A stretch of DNA of 64,000 nt from Molossus alvarezi (GCA_037176705.1 JBAWUJ010000059.1:62001-126000); one strand, 5' to 3'. Shown: positions 27,453 through 41,168, counted from the first letter of the stretch. The notes: generated by a model from the sequence alone, not told the origin. Translations and numbers: made by a program.

Positions 27453-29412
27453 TTTGATTTCTGCAGCCCAGCATATATTGGATATCAAGATGACTCTTAG
27501 ACACTTCCAGGCAAACAACACATATCCAAGGCTAAAACGTAGTATGTGGAATAGCTGCCTCATCAACTAGTACAGGTTGACTTTTCTTGTCACATAGGAA
27601 AGAAGGCAGACACCTGCATTTACTTACAACACTGTTTCACACTCCAATGGAAAGTATGCCCTGACCCCGGGCATAATTAGTGTTTAAGTCATTGAAATGG
27701 ATACCCAGGTCCACTGTACAAGTGCATTTTCTCTAGAAAACTCCTCTGGTTCTAATTCACGGAGATGTTCAATGTGAAAAACCCATGGAATTGTCAGTGT
27801 CTTCCAAATCATGGATTTACTCCTTGCATGTAGACAACCAATGTTTGAACTACATCACTTTACATCTGTTCAGTTTCACTGCTTCAAGAATGCACATGTG
27901 TAACACCAGTAGTTATCAATCCTTCCATTGATTCAGTCTTGACCATTTGTTGGTTCACTGTTCTGAGTAAGAATCATGCGAAACCAACTGCCACAGCAGA
28001 AACCAAACTTTTCCCAAGAATCGCCTGCAAAAATGGGCTGCAATACGATCCAATCTTTGAAACCATGATCAACACAGAACACAAAAAGGGATAACTTTGG
28101 ATTCTACACATAAGTGTGCTCTGTCCTAGTTGTTCTTTCCATGATCTGACTGGATCTCTCCACAAAAGGAGGAGAGTGTACATGAAAGTGTTCATGTTAC
28201 TCAAGATCTGTGCATTAACTTAACCCAAATGGAAATATTCAATCATTCCAACAGTTGTTTGACTAGAACATGATTGTTCACACGTTCCCTGCAAAGGTAC
28301 TTAACTTCCCAAGGGAAAACATGCCACTGAGTGAATGTGGCCCCAGGCTCTCACAGAATGTTGCCCAGAATTCAGTGTATCCAAGACTGCACCAGCAAGT
28401 CTAGTGTCTCTTTGTCTGGAACAAGAGAAAGAAACTTACACTCCTAAGTTTAAGTGTGATTCCACCTTTACAAATGGACATTTCTTAAACACTTAACCAA
28501 AACAACATATGCTTTGAGGAGCCTCACGCTCTAGGCTTCATGGAAGTGACTTTTGTGCAACTGAAGTGAAGAGTTCTAACACAGTTCATTTGGAATAGGT
28601 TTGCTTTGTATACACTCTCCTACAAACAAACTAAAGGGGAAAGTATGTCTAAGGACCTATCAACAGTTAGGTTGCCACTTTACCTTAAATCAATACTTTC
28701 CACAACTGTGCTAAGAACAGGAAATCTGAAAAACAGTACAAAAGTGGTGTTTCAAGGACGTGTGGACTGGCTATAGCCCTAGAACCTTTTACTCAATATT
28801 TGGATATTATTTGAAAAAGGTTGTCTATTGGAACACAGTTCTTAGAAGAGAGAGCCACTAAACAGTCAATTTGACACTGCAACCGTATTAAGGTTTGCAT
28901 TCTGCTCTTGAACTGAATGTTATTATAATATTCTGCACAGACAGAACACCAGTCATGAACACTTTTGACTATGCCAGTGTATTCCCATAGGTTCTTCGGG
29001 GAAAGAGTCTTGACACAGGTGAATCCATGACCATTGTTCAAAGACAGACACTCCCTCTTTTCAATTGATCACTTTTTTGTTATAATGGCTTGAATAAGAG
29101 GATTGATTACTTGTCAGTTATCAAGAAATGGGCTGAATATTCTCAGGGAATTATAAAGATAGGTTCAGGAGTTTTCATTCATGAACAAGGTACAATTCCA
29201 GCATTTCACAATAATGGACAGTGTTTACTTTGAATTCTCAGGAGAAAACAGGTATCTACTCCTTATGTTTTTTGAGAAAATCGGTCTAAACAGTGAAATG
29301 TATGCAGGATCCAAGAATGACACTGATTCATTCGGTAACAACTTTAAAGAATGTATGTAGAACTGAATAGGGTATAGATTCCCATGGCCTGAATGTTGCC
29401 CTAACCAATGTG
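27453..29412. repeat. Satellite unit 15, higher-order repeat position B (copy 2)
   Basis: 1,960 bp with the same one-base deletion as unit 10 (near 27660), plus attcacggag and ccaaatcatgg. It differs from unit 10 at acaaacta (actaacta in unit 10) and accttaaatc (acctcaaatc in unit 10). Confidence 0.9.
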
Positions 29413-31373
29413 TTTGATTTCTGCAGCCCAGCATATATTGGATATCAAGATGACTCTTAGACACTTCCAGGCAAACAACACATATCCAAGGCTAAAACGT
29501 AGTATGTGGAATAGCTGCCTCATCAACTAGTACAGGTTGACTTTTCTTGTCACATAGGAAAGAAGGCAGACACCTGCATTTACTTACAACACTGTTTCAC
29601 ACTCCAATGGAAAGTATGCCCTGCACCCCGGGCATAATTAGTGTTTAAGTCATTGAAATGGATACCCAGGTCCACTGTACAAGTGCATTTTCTCTAGAAA
29701 ACTCCTCTGGTTCTAATTCACAGAGATTTTCAATGTGAAAAACCCATGGAATTGTCAGTGTCTTCCAATTCATGGATTTACTCCTTGCATGTAGACAACC
29801 AATGTTTGAACTACATCACTTTACATCTGTTCAGTTTCACTGCTTCAAGAATGCACATGTGTAACACCAGTAGTTATCAATCCTTCCATTGATTCAGTCT
29901 TGACCATTTGTTGGTTCACTGTTCTGAGTAAGAATCATGCGAAACCAACTGCCACAGCAGAAACCAAACTTTTCCCAAGAATCGCCTGCAAAAATGGGCT
30001 GCAATACGATCCAATCTTTGAAACCATGATCAACACAGAACACAAAAAGGGATAACTTTGGATTCTACACATAAGTGTGCTCTGTCCTAGTTGTTCTTTC
30101 CATGATCTGACTGGATCTCTCCACAAAACGAGGAGAGTGTACATGAAAGTGTTCATGTTACTCAAGATCTGTGCATTAACTTAACCCAAATGGAAATATT
30201 CAATCATTCCAACAGTTGTTTGACTAGAACATGATTGTTCACACGTTCCCTGCAAAGGTACTTAACTTCCCAAGGGAAAACATGCCACTGAGTGAATGTG
30301 GCCCCAGGCTCTCACAGAATGTTGCCCAGAATTCAGTGTATCCAAGACTGCACCAGCAAGTCTAGTGTCTCTTTGTCTGGAACAAGAGAAAGAAACTTAC
30401 ACTCCTAAGTTTAAGTGTGATTCCACCTTTACAAATGGACATTTCTTAAACACTTAACCAAAACAACATATGCTTTGAGGAGCCTCACGCTCTAGGCTTC
30501 ATGGAAGTGACTTTTGTGCAACTGAAGTGAAGAGTTCTAACACAGTTCATTTGGAATAGGTTTGCTTTGTATACACTCTCCTACAAACTAACTAAAGGGG
30601 AAAGTATGTCTAAGGACCTATCAACAGTTAGGTTGCCACTTTACCTCAAATCAATACTTTCCACAACTGTGCTAAGAACAGGAAATCTGAAAAACAGTAC
30701 AAAAGTGGTGTTTCAAGGACGTGTGGACTGGCTATAGCCCTAGAACCTTTTACTCAATATTTGGATATTATTTGAAAAAGGTTGTCTATTGGAACACAGT
30801 TCTTAGAAGAGAGAGCCACTAAACAGTCAATTTGACACTGCAACCGTATTAAGGTTTGCATTCTGCTCTTGAACTGAATGTTATTATAATATTCTGCACA
30901 GACAGAACACCAGTCATGAACACTTTTGACTATGCCAGTGTATTCCCATAGGTTCTTCGGGGAAAGAGTCTTGACACAAGTGAAGCCATGACCATTGTTC
31001 AAAGACAGACATTCCCTCTTTTCAATTGATCACTTTTTTGTTATAATGGCTTGAATAAGAGGATTGATTACTTGTCAGTTATCAAGAAATGGGCTGAATA
31101 TTCTCAGGGAATTATAAAGATAGGTTCAGGAGTTTTCATTCATGAACAAGGTACAATTCCAGCATTTCACAATAATGGACAGTGTTTACTTTGAATTCTC
31201 AGGAGAAAACAGGTATCTACTCCTTATGTTTTTTGAGAAAATCGGTCTAAACAGTGAAATGTATGCAGGATCCAAGAATGACACTGATTCATTCGGTAAC
31301 AACTTTAAAGAATGTATGTAGAACTGAATAGGGTATAGATTCCCATGGCCTGAATGTTGCCCTAACCAATGTG
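29413..31373. repeat. Satellite unit 16, higher-order repeat position C (copy 2, first of two)
   Basis: 1,961 bp. The body is type C (gagattttcaatg near 29723; gtgaagccatg near 30979, shared only with unit 17). The last ~200 bp (ctactcctta, actttaaag, gattccc) match the tail of unit 15. Confidence 0.9.
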
Positions 31374-33334
31374 TTTGATTTCTGCAGCCCAGCATATATT
31401 GGATATCAAGATGACTCTTAGACACTTCCAGGCAAACAACACATATCCAAGGCTAAAACGTAGTATGTGGAATAGCTGCCTCATCAACTAGTACAGGTTG
31501 ACTTTTCTTGTCACATAGGAAAGAAGGCAGACACCTGCATTTACTTACAACACTGTTTCACACTCCAATGGAAAGTATGCCCTGCACCCCGGGCATAATT
31601 AGTGTTTAAGTCATTGAAATGGATACCCAGGTCCACTGTACAAGTGCATTTTCTCTAGAAAACTCCTCTGGTTCTAATTCACAGAGATTTTCAATGTGAA
31701 AAACCCATGGAATTGTCAGTGTCTTCCAATTCATGGATTTACTCCTTGCATGTAGACAACCAATGTTTGAACTACATCACTTTACATCTGTTCAGTTTCA
31801 CTGCTTCAAGAATGCACATGTGTAACACCAGTAGTTATCAATCCTTCCATTGATTCAGTCTTGACCATTTGTTGGTTCACTGTTCTGAGTAAGAATCATG
31901 CGAAACCAACTGCCACAGCAGAAACCAAACTTTTCCCAAGAATCGCCTGCAAAAATGGGCTGCAATACGATCCAATCTTTGAAACCATGATCAACACAGA
32001 ACACAAAAAGGGATAACTTTGGATTCTACACATAAGTGTGCTCTGTCCTAGTTGTTCTTTCCATGATCTGACTGGATCTCTCCACAAAACGAGGAGAGTG
32101 TACATGAAAGTGTTCATGTTACTCAAGATCTGTGCATTAACTTAACCCAAATGGAAATATTCAATCATTCCAACAGTTGTTTGACTAGAACATGATTGTT
32201 CACACGTTCCCTGCAAAGGTACTTAACTTCCCAAGGGAAAACATGCCACTGAGTGAATGTGGCCCCAGGCTCTCACAGAATGTTGCCCAGAATTCAGTGT
32301 ATCCAAGACTGCACCAGCAAGTCTAGTGTCTCTTTGTCTGGAACAAGAGAAAGAAACTTACACTCCTAAGTTTAAGTGTGATTCCACCTTTACAAATGGA
32401 CATTTCTTAAACACTTAACCAAAACAACATATGCTTTGAGGAGCCTCACGCTCTAGGCTTCATGGAAGTGACTTTTGTGCAACTGAAGTGAAGAGTTCTA
32501 ACACAGTTCATTTGGAATAGGTTTGCTTTGTATACACTCTCCTACAAACTAACTAAAGGGGAAAGTATGTCTAAGGACCTATCAACAGTTAGGTTGCCAC
32601 TTTACCTCAAATCAATACTTTCCACAACTGTGCTAAGAACAGGAAATCTGAAAAACAGTACAAAAGTGGTGTTTCAAGGACGTGTGGACTGGCTATAGCC
32701 CTAGAACCTTTTACTCAATATTTGGATATTATTTGAAAAAGGTTGTCTATTGGAACACAGTTCTTAGAAGAGAGAGCCACTAAACAGTCAATTTGACACT
32801 GCAACCGTATTAAGGTTTGCATTCTGCTCTTGAACTGAATGTTATTATAATATTCTGCACAGACAGAACACCAGTCATGAACACTTTTGACTATGCCAGT
32901 GTATTCCCATAGGTTCTTCGGGGAAAGAGTCTTGACACAAGTGAAGCCATGACCATTGTTCAAAGACAGACATTCCCTCTTTTCAATTGATCACTTTTTT
33001 GTTATAATGGCTTGAATAAGAGGATTGATTACTTGTCAGTTATCAAGAAATGGGCTGAATATTCTCAGGGAATTATAAAGATAGGTTCAGGAGTTTTCAT
33101 TCATGAACAAGGTACAATTCCAGCATTTCACAATAATGGACAGTGTTTACTTTGAATTCTCAGGAGAAAACAGGTATCTACTGCTTATGTTTTTTGAGAA
33201 AATCGGTCTAAACAGTGAAATGTATGCAGGATCCAAGAATGACACTGATTCATTCGGTAACAACTTGAAAGAATGTATGTAGAACTGAATAGGGTATAGA
33301 TTTCCATGGCCTGAATGTTGCCCTAACCAATGTG
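31374..33334. repeat. Satellite unit 17, higher-order repeat position C (copy 2, second of two)
   Basis: 1,961 bp. The body is almost the same as unit 16, including the otherwise unique gtgaagccatg near 32940. Its tail has ctactgctta and acttgaaag, as in unit 11. Confidence 0.9.
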
Positions 33335-35295
33335 TTTGATTTCTGCAGCCCAGCATATATTGGATATCAAGATGACTCTTAGACACTTCCAGGCAAACAA
33401 CACATATCCAAGGCTAAAACGTAGTATGTGGAATAGCTGCCTCATCAACTAGTACAGGTTGACTTTTCTTGTCACATAGGAAAGAAGGCAGACAACTGCA
33501 TTTACTTACAACACTGTTTCACACTCCAATGGAAAGTATGCCCTGCACCCCGGGCATAATTAGTGTTTAAGTCATTGAAATGGATACCCAGGTCCACTGT
33601 ACAAGTGCATTTTCTCTAGAAAACTCCTCTGGTTCTAATTCACAGAGATGTTCAATGTGAAAAACCCATGGAATTGTCAGTGTCTTCCAATTCATGGATT
33701 TACTCCTTGCATGTAGACAACCAATGTTTGAACTACATCACTTTACATCTGTTCAGTTTCACTGCTTCAAGAATGCACATGTGTAACACCAGTAGTTATC
33801 AATCCTTCCATTGATTCAGTCTTGACCATTTGTTGGTTCACTGTTCTGAGTAAGAATCATGCGAAACCAACTGCCACAGCAGAAACCAAACTTTTCCCAA
33901 GAATCACCTGCAAAAATGGGCTGCAATACGATCCAATCTTTGAAACCATGATCAACACAGAACACAAAAAGGGATAACTTTGGATTCTACACATAAGTGT
34001 GCTCTGTCCTAGTTGTTCTTTCCATGATCTGACTGGATCTCTCCACAAAACGAGCAGAGTGTACATGAAAGTGTTCATGTTACTCAAGATCTGTGCATTA
34101 ACTTAACCCAAATGGAAATATTCAATCATTCCAACAGTTGTTTGACTAGAACATGATTGTTCACACGTTCCCTGCAAAGGTACTTAACTTCCCAAGGGAA
34201 AACATGCCACTGAGTGAATGTGGCCCCAGGCTCTCACAGAATGTTGCCCAGAATTCATTGTATCCAAGACTGCACCAGCAAGTCTAGTGTCTCTTTGTCT
34301 GGAACAAGAGAAAGAAACTTACACTCCTAAGTTTAAGTGTGATTCCACCTTTACAAATGGACATTTCTTAAACACTTAACCAAAACAACATATGCTTTGA
34401 GGAGCCTCACGCTCTAGGCTTCATGGAAGTGACTTTTGTGCAACTGAAGTGAAGAGTTCTAACACAGTTCATTTGGAATAGGTTTGCTTTGTATACACTC
34501 TCCTACAAACTAACTAAAGGGGAAAGTATGTCTAAGGACCTATCAACAGTTAGGTTGCCACTTTACCTCAAATCAATACTTTCCACAACTGTGCTAAGAA
34601 CACGAAATCTGAAAAAGAGTACAAAAGTGGTGTTTCAAGGACGTGTGGACAGGCTATAGCCCTAGAACCTTTTACTCAATATTTGGATATTATTTGAAGA
34701 AGGTTGTCTATTGGAACACAGTTCTTAGAAGAGAGAGCCACTAAACAGTCAATTTGACACTGCAACCGTATTAAGGTTTGCATTCTGCTCTTGAACTGAA
34801 TGTTATTATAATATTCTGCACAGACAGAACACCAGTCATGAACACTTTTGACTATGCCAGTGTATTCCCATAGGTTCTTCGGGGAAAGAGTCTTGACACA
34901 AGTGAATCCATGACCATTGTTCAAAGACAGACACTCCCTCTTTTCAATTGATCGCTTTTTTGTTATAATGGCTTGAATAAGAGGATTGATTACTTGTCAG
35001 TTATCAAGAAATGGGCTGAATATTCTCAGGGAATTATAAAGATAGGTTCAGGAGTTTGCATTCATGAACAAGGTACAATTCCAGCATTTCACAATAATGG
35101 ACAGTGTTTACTTTGAATTCTCAGGAGAAAACAGGTATCTACTGCTTATGTTTTTTGAGAAAATCGGTCTAAACAGTGAAATGTATGCAGGATCCAAGAA
35201 TGACACTGATTCATTCGGTAACAACTTGAAAGAATGTATGTAGAACTGAATAGGGTATAGATTTCCATGGCCTGAATGTTGCCCTAACCAATGTG
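33335..35295. repeat. Satellite unit 18, higher-order repeat position D (copy 2)
   Basis: 1,961 bp. It matches unit 12 at its markers. Differences include gacaactgc near 33491 (gacacctgc in unit 12) and ccttgcatgtag near 33705 (ccttacatgtag in unit 12). Confidence 0.9.
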
Positions 35296-37256
35296 TTTGA
35301 TTTCTGCAGCCCAGCATATATTGGATATCAAGATGACTCTTAGACACTTCCAGGCAAACAACACATATCCAAGGCTAAAACGTAGTATGTGGAATAGCTG
35401 CCTCATCAACTAGTACAGGTTGACTTTTCTTGTCACATAGGAAAGAAGGCAGACACCTGCATTTACTTACAACACTGTTTCACACTCCAATGGAAAGTAT
35501 GCCCTGCACCCCGGGCATAATTAGTGTTTAAGTCATTGAAATGGATACCCAGGTCCACTGTACAAGTGCATTTTCTCTAGAAAACTCCTCTGGTTCTAAT
35601 TCACAGAGATGTTCAATGTGAAAAACCCATGGAATTGTCAGTGTCTTCCAATTCATGGATTTACTCCTTGCATGTAGACAACCAATGTTTGAACTACATC
35701 ACTTTACATCTTTTCAGTTTCACTGCTTCAAGAATGCACATGTGTAACACCAGTAGTTATCAATCCTTCCATTGATTCAGTCTTGACCATTTGTTGGTTC
35801 ACTGTTCTGAGTAAGAATCATGCAAAACCAAGTGCCACAGCAGAAACCAAACTTTTCCCAAGAATCGCCTGCAAAAATGGGCTGCAATACGATCCAATCT
35901 TTGAAACCATGATCAACACAGAACACAAAAAGGGATAACTTTGGATTCTACACATAAGTGTGCTCTGTCCTAGTTGTTCTTTCCATGATCTGACTGGATC
36001 TCTCCACAAAACGAGGAGAGTGTACATGAAAGTGTTCATGTTACTCAAGATCTGTGCATTAACTTAACCCAAATGGAAATATTCAATCATTCCAACAGTT
36101 GTTTGACTAGAACATGATTGTTCACACGTTCCCTGCAAAGGTACTTAACTTCCCGAGGGAAATCATGCCACTGAGTGAATGTGGCCCCAGGCTCTCACAG
36201 AATGTTGCCCAGAATTCAGTGTATCCAAGACTGCACCAGCAAGTCTAGTGTCTCTTTGTCTGGAACAAGAGAAAGAAACTTACACTCCTAAGTTTAAGTG
36301 TGATTCCACCTTTACAAATGGACATTTCTTAAACACTTAACCAAAACAACATATGCTTTGAGGAGCCTCACGCTCTAGGCTTCATGGAAGTGACTTTTGT
36401 GCAACTGAAGTGAAGAGTTCTAACACAGTTCATTTGGTATAGGTTTGCTTTGTATACACTCTCCTACAAACTAACTAAAGGGGAAAGTATGTCTAAGGAC
36501 CTATCAACAGTTAGGTTGCCACTTTACCTTAAATCAATACTTTCCACAACTGTGCTAAGAACACGAAATCTGAAAAACAGTACAAAAGTGGTGTTTCAAG
36601 GACGTGTGGACAGGCTGTAGCCCTAGAACCTTTTACTCAATATTTGGATATTATTTGAAGAAGGTTGTCTATTGGAACACAGTTCTTAGAACAGAGAGCC
36701 ACTAAACAGTCAATTTGACACTGCAACCGTATTAAGGTTTGCATTCTGCTCTTGAACTGAATGTTATTATAATATTCTGCACAGACCGAACACCAGTCAT
36801 GAACACTTTTGACTATGCCAGTGTATTCCCATAGGTTCTTCGGGGAAAGACTCTTGACACAAGTGAATCCATGACCATTGTTCAAAGACAGACACTCCCT
36901 CTTTTCAATTGATCGCTTTTTTGTTATAATGGCTTGAATAAGAGGATTGATTACTTGTCAGTTATCAAGAAATGGGCTGAATATTCTCAGGGAATTATAA
37001 AGATAGGTTCAGGAGTTTGCATTCATGAACAAGGTACAATTCCAGCATTTCACAATAATGGACAGTGTTTACTTTGAATTCTCAGGAGAAAATAGGTATC
37101 TACTCCTTATGTTTTTTGAGAAAATCGGTCTAAACAGTGAAATGTATGCAGGATCCAAGAATGACACTGATTCATTCGGTAACAACTTGAAAGAATGTAT
37201 GTAGAACTGAATAGGGTATAGATTTCCATGGCCTGAATGTTGCCCTAACCAATGTG
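35296..37256. repeat. Satellite unit 19, higher-order repeat position E (copy 2)
   Basis: 1,961 bp. It matches unit 13 at its markers. The tail differs: gaaaataggtatc near 37087 is private, and gatttccatgg replaces gattcccatgg. Confidence 0.9.
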
Positions 37257-39216
37257 TTTGATTTCTGCAGCCCAGCATATATTGGATATCAAGATGACTC
37301 TTAGACACTTCCAGGCAAACAACACATATCCAAGGCTAAAACGTAGTATGTGGAATAGCTGCCTCATCAACTAGTACAGGTTGACTTTTCTTGTCACATA
37401 GGAAAGAAGGCAGACACCTGCATTTACTTACAACACTGTTTCACACTCCAATGGAAAGTATGCCCTGACCCCGGGCATAATTAGTGTTTAAGTCATTGAA
37501 ATGGATACCCAGGTCCACTGTACAAGTGCATTTTCTCTAGAAAACTCCTCTGGTTCTAATTCACAGAGATGTTCAATGTGAAAAACCCATGGAATTGTCA
37601 GTGTCTTCCAATTCATGGATTTACTCCTTGCATGTAGACAACCAATGTTTGAACTACATCACTTTACATCTGTTCAGTTTCACTGCTTCAAGAATGCACA
37701 TGTGTAACACCAGTAGTTATCAATCCTTCCATTGATTCAGTCTTGACCATTTGTTGGTTCACTGTTCTGAGTAAGAATCATGCGAAACCAACTGCCACAG
37801 CAGAAACCAAACTTTTCCCAAGAATCGCCTGCAAAAATGGGCTGCAATACGATCCAATCTTTGAAACCATGATCAACACAGAACACAAAAAGGGATAACT
37901 TTGGATTCTACACATAAGTGTGCTCTGTCCTAGTTGTTCTTTCCATGATCTGACTGGATCTCTCCACAAAACGAGGAGAGTGTACATGAAAGTGTTCATG
38001 TTACTCAAGATCTGTGCATTAACTTAACCCAAATGGAAATATTCAATCATTCCAACAGTTGTTTGACTAGAACATGATTGTTCACACGTTCCCTGCAAAG
38101 GTACTTAACTTCCCGAGGGAAAACATGCCACTGAGTGAATGTGGCCCCTGGCTCTCACAGGATGTTGCCCAGAATTCATTGTATCCAAGACTGCACCAGC
38201 AAGTCTAGTGTCTCTTTGTCTGGAACAAGAGAAAGAAACTTACACTCCTAAATTTAAGTGTGATTCCACCTTTACAAATGGACATTTCTTAAACACTTAA
38301 CCAAAACAACATATGCTTTGAGGAGCCTCACGCTCTAGGCTTCATGGAAGTGACTTTTGTGCAACTGAAGTGAAGAGTTCTAACACAGTTCATTTGGAAT
38401 AGGTTTGCTTTGTATACACTCTCCTACAAACTAACTAAAGGGGAAAGTATGTCTAAGGACCTATCAACAGTTAGGTTGCCACTTTACCTTAAATCAATAC
38501 TTTCCACAACTGTGCTAAGAACACGAAATCTGAAAAAGAGTACAAAAGTGGTGTTTCAAGGACGTGTGGACAGGCTATAGCCCTAGAACCTTTTACTCAA
38601 TATTTGGATATTATTTGAAGAACGTTGTCTATTGGAACACTATTCTTAGAAGAGAGAGCAACTAAACAGTCAATTTGACACTGCAACCGTATTAAGGTTT
38701 GCATTCTGCTCTTGAACTGAATGTTATTATAATATTCTGCACAGACAGAACACCAGTCATGAACACTTTTGACTATGCCAGTGTATTCCCATAGGTTCTT
38801 CGGGGAAAGAGTCTTGACACAAGTGAATCCATGACCATTGTTCAAAGACAGACACTCCCTGTTTTCAATTGATCACTTTTTTGTTATAATGGCTTGAATA
38901 AGAGGATTGATTACTTGTCAGTTTTCAAGAAATGGGCTGAATATTCTCAGGGAATTATAAAGATAGGTTCAGGAGTTTTCATTCATGAACAAGGTACAAT
39001 TCCAGCATTTCACAATAATGGACAGTGTTTACTTTGAATTCTCAGGAGAAAACAGGTATCTACTCCTTATGTTTTTTGAGAAAATCGGTCTAAACAGTGA
39101 AATGTATGCAGGATCCAAGAATGACACTGATTCATTCGGTAACAACTTGAAAGAATGTATGTAGAACTGAATAGGGTATAGATTTCCATGGCCTGAATGT
39201 TGCCCTAACCAATATG
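37257..39216. repeat. Satellite unit 20, mosaic monomer
   Basis: 1,960 bp. The first part carries the one-base deletion of units 10 and 15 (near 37464) but then has the common cgaggagagtg. The second part has attcattgtatcc (near 38176) and gaaaaagagtac (near 38532) as in units 12 and 18. Private changes from 38620 on (gaacgttg, acactattctt, gagcaac) recur in unit 27. Confidence 0.88.
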
Positions 39217-41168
39217 TTTGATTTCTGAAGCCCAGCATATATTGGATATCAAGATGACTCTTAGACACTTCTAGGCAAACAACACATATCCAAGGCTAAA
39301 ACGTAGTATGTGGAATAGCTGCCTCATCAACTAGTACAGGTTGACTTTTCTTGTCACATAGGAAAGAAGGCAGACACCTGCATTTACTTACAACACTATT
39401 TCACACTCCAATGGAAAGTATGCCCTGCACCCCGGGCATAATTAGTGTTTAAGTCATTGAAATGGATACCCAGGTCCACTGTACAAGTGCCTTTTCTCTA
39501 GAAAACTCCTCTGGTTCTAATTCACAGAGATGTTCAATGTGAAAAACCTATGGAATTGTCAGTGTCTTCCAATTCATGGATTTACTCCTTGCATGTAGAC
39601 AACCAATGTTGGAACTACATCACTTTACATCTGTTCAGTTTCACTGCTTCAAGAATGCACATGTGTAACACCAGTAGTTATCAATCCTTCCATTGATTCA
39701 GTCTTGACCATTTGTTGGTTCTCTGTTCTGAGTAAGATTCATGCGAAACCAACAGCCACAGCAGAAACCAACTTTTCCCAAGTATCGCCTGCACAAATGG
39801 GCTGCAATACGATCCAATCTTTGAAACCATGATCAACACAGAACACAAAAAGGGATAACTTTGGATTCTACACATAAGTGTGCTCTGTCCTAGTTGTTCT
39901 TTCCATGATCTGACTGGATCTCTCCACAAAACGAGGAGAGTGTACATGAAAGTGTTCATGTTACTCAAGATCTGTGCATTAACCCAAATGGAATATTCAA
40001 TCATTCCAAGAGTTGTTTGACTAGAACATGATTGTTCACACGTTCCCTGCAAAGGTACTTAACTTCCCAAGGAAAAAAATGCCACTGAGTGAATGTCGCC
40101 TAGGCTCTCACAGAATTTTGCCCAGAATTCAGTGTATCCAAGACTGCACCAGCAAGTCTAGTGTCTCTTTGTCTGGAACAAGAGAAAGAAACTTACACTC
40201 CTAAGTTTAAGTGTGATTCCACCTTTACAAATGGACATTTCTTAAACACTTAACCAAAACAACATATGCTTTGAGGAGCCTCACGCTCTTGGCTTCATGG
40301 AAGTGACTTTTGTGCAACTGAAGTGAAGAGTTCTAACACAGTTCATTTGGAATAGGTTTGCTTTGTATACACTCTCCTACAAACAAACTAAAGGGGAAAG
40401 TATGTCTAAGGAACTATCAACAGTTAGGTTGCCACATTACCTTAAATCAATACTTTCCACAACTGTGCTAAGAACACGAAATCTGAAAAACAGTACAAAA
40501 GTGGTGTTTCAAGGACGTGTGGACTGGCTATAGCCCTAGAACCTTTTACTCAATATTTGGATATTATTTGAAGAAGGTTGTCTATTGGAACTCAGTTCTT
40601 AGAAGAGAGAGCCACTAAACAGTCAATTTGACACTGCAACCGTATTAAGGTTTGCATTCTGCTCTAGAACTGAATGTTATTATAATATTCTGCACAGACA
40701 GAACACCAGTCATGAACACTTTTGACTATGCCAGTGTATTCCCATAGGTTCTTCGGGGAAAGAGTCTTGACACAGGTGAATCCATGTCCATTGTTCAAAG
40801 ACAGACACTCCCTCTTTTCAATTGATCACTTTTTTGTTATAATGGCTTGAATAAGAGGATTGATTACTTGTCAGTTATCAAGAAATGGGCTGAATATTCT
40901 CAGGGAATTATAAAATAGGTTCAGGAGTTTTCATTCATGAACAAGGTACAATTCCAGCATTTCACAATAATGGACAGTTTTTACTTTGAATTCTCAGGAG
41001 AAAACAGGTATCTACTCCTTATGTTTTTTGAGAAAATCGGTCTAAACAGTGAAATGTATGCAGGATCCAAGAATGACACTGATTCATTCGGTAACAACTT
41101 TAAAGAATGTATGTAGAACTGAATAGGGTATAGATTTCCATGGCCTGAATGTTGCCCTAACCAATTTG
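39217..41168. repeat. Satellite unit 21, shortened monomer
   Basis: 1,952 bp. Five small deletions (near 39770, 39980, 39992, 40098 and 40915; the second removes five bases) account for the nine missing bases. All recur in unit 28, 19,522 bp downstream. Confidence 0.9.

Larger units (their letters stand above)
25492..37256. repeat. Five-monomer higher-order repeat, copy 2 with extra C (A-B-C-C-D-E)
   Basis: Units 14-19, 11,765 bp. The offset from copy 1 is 9,804 for A, B and the first C, and 11,765 for the second C tail, D and E. Exactly one monomer was therefore added at position C. Confidence 0.88.

Noticed and set aside
39681..40052. Minus-strand frame of 123 codons (also 59203-59574)
   Set aside because: It is made by the small deletions in units 21 and 28, which extend the 76-codon frame. 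It begins with TTG. A by-product of indels.
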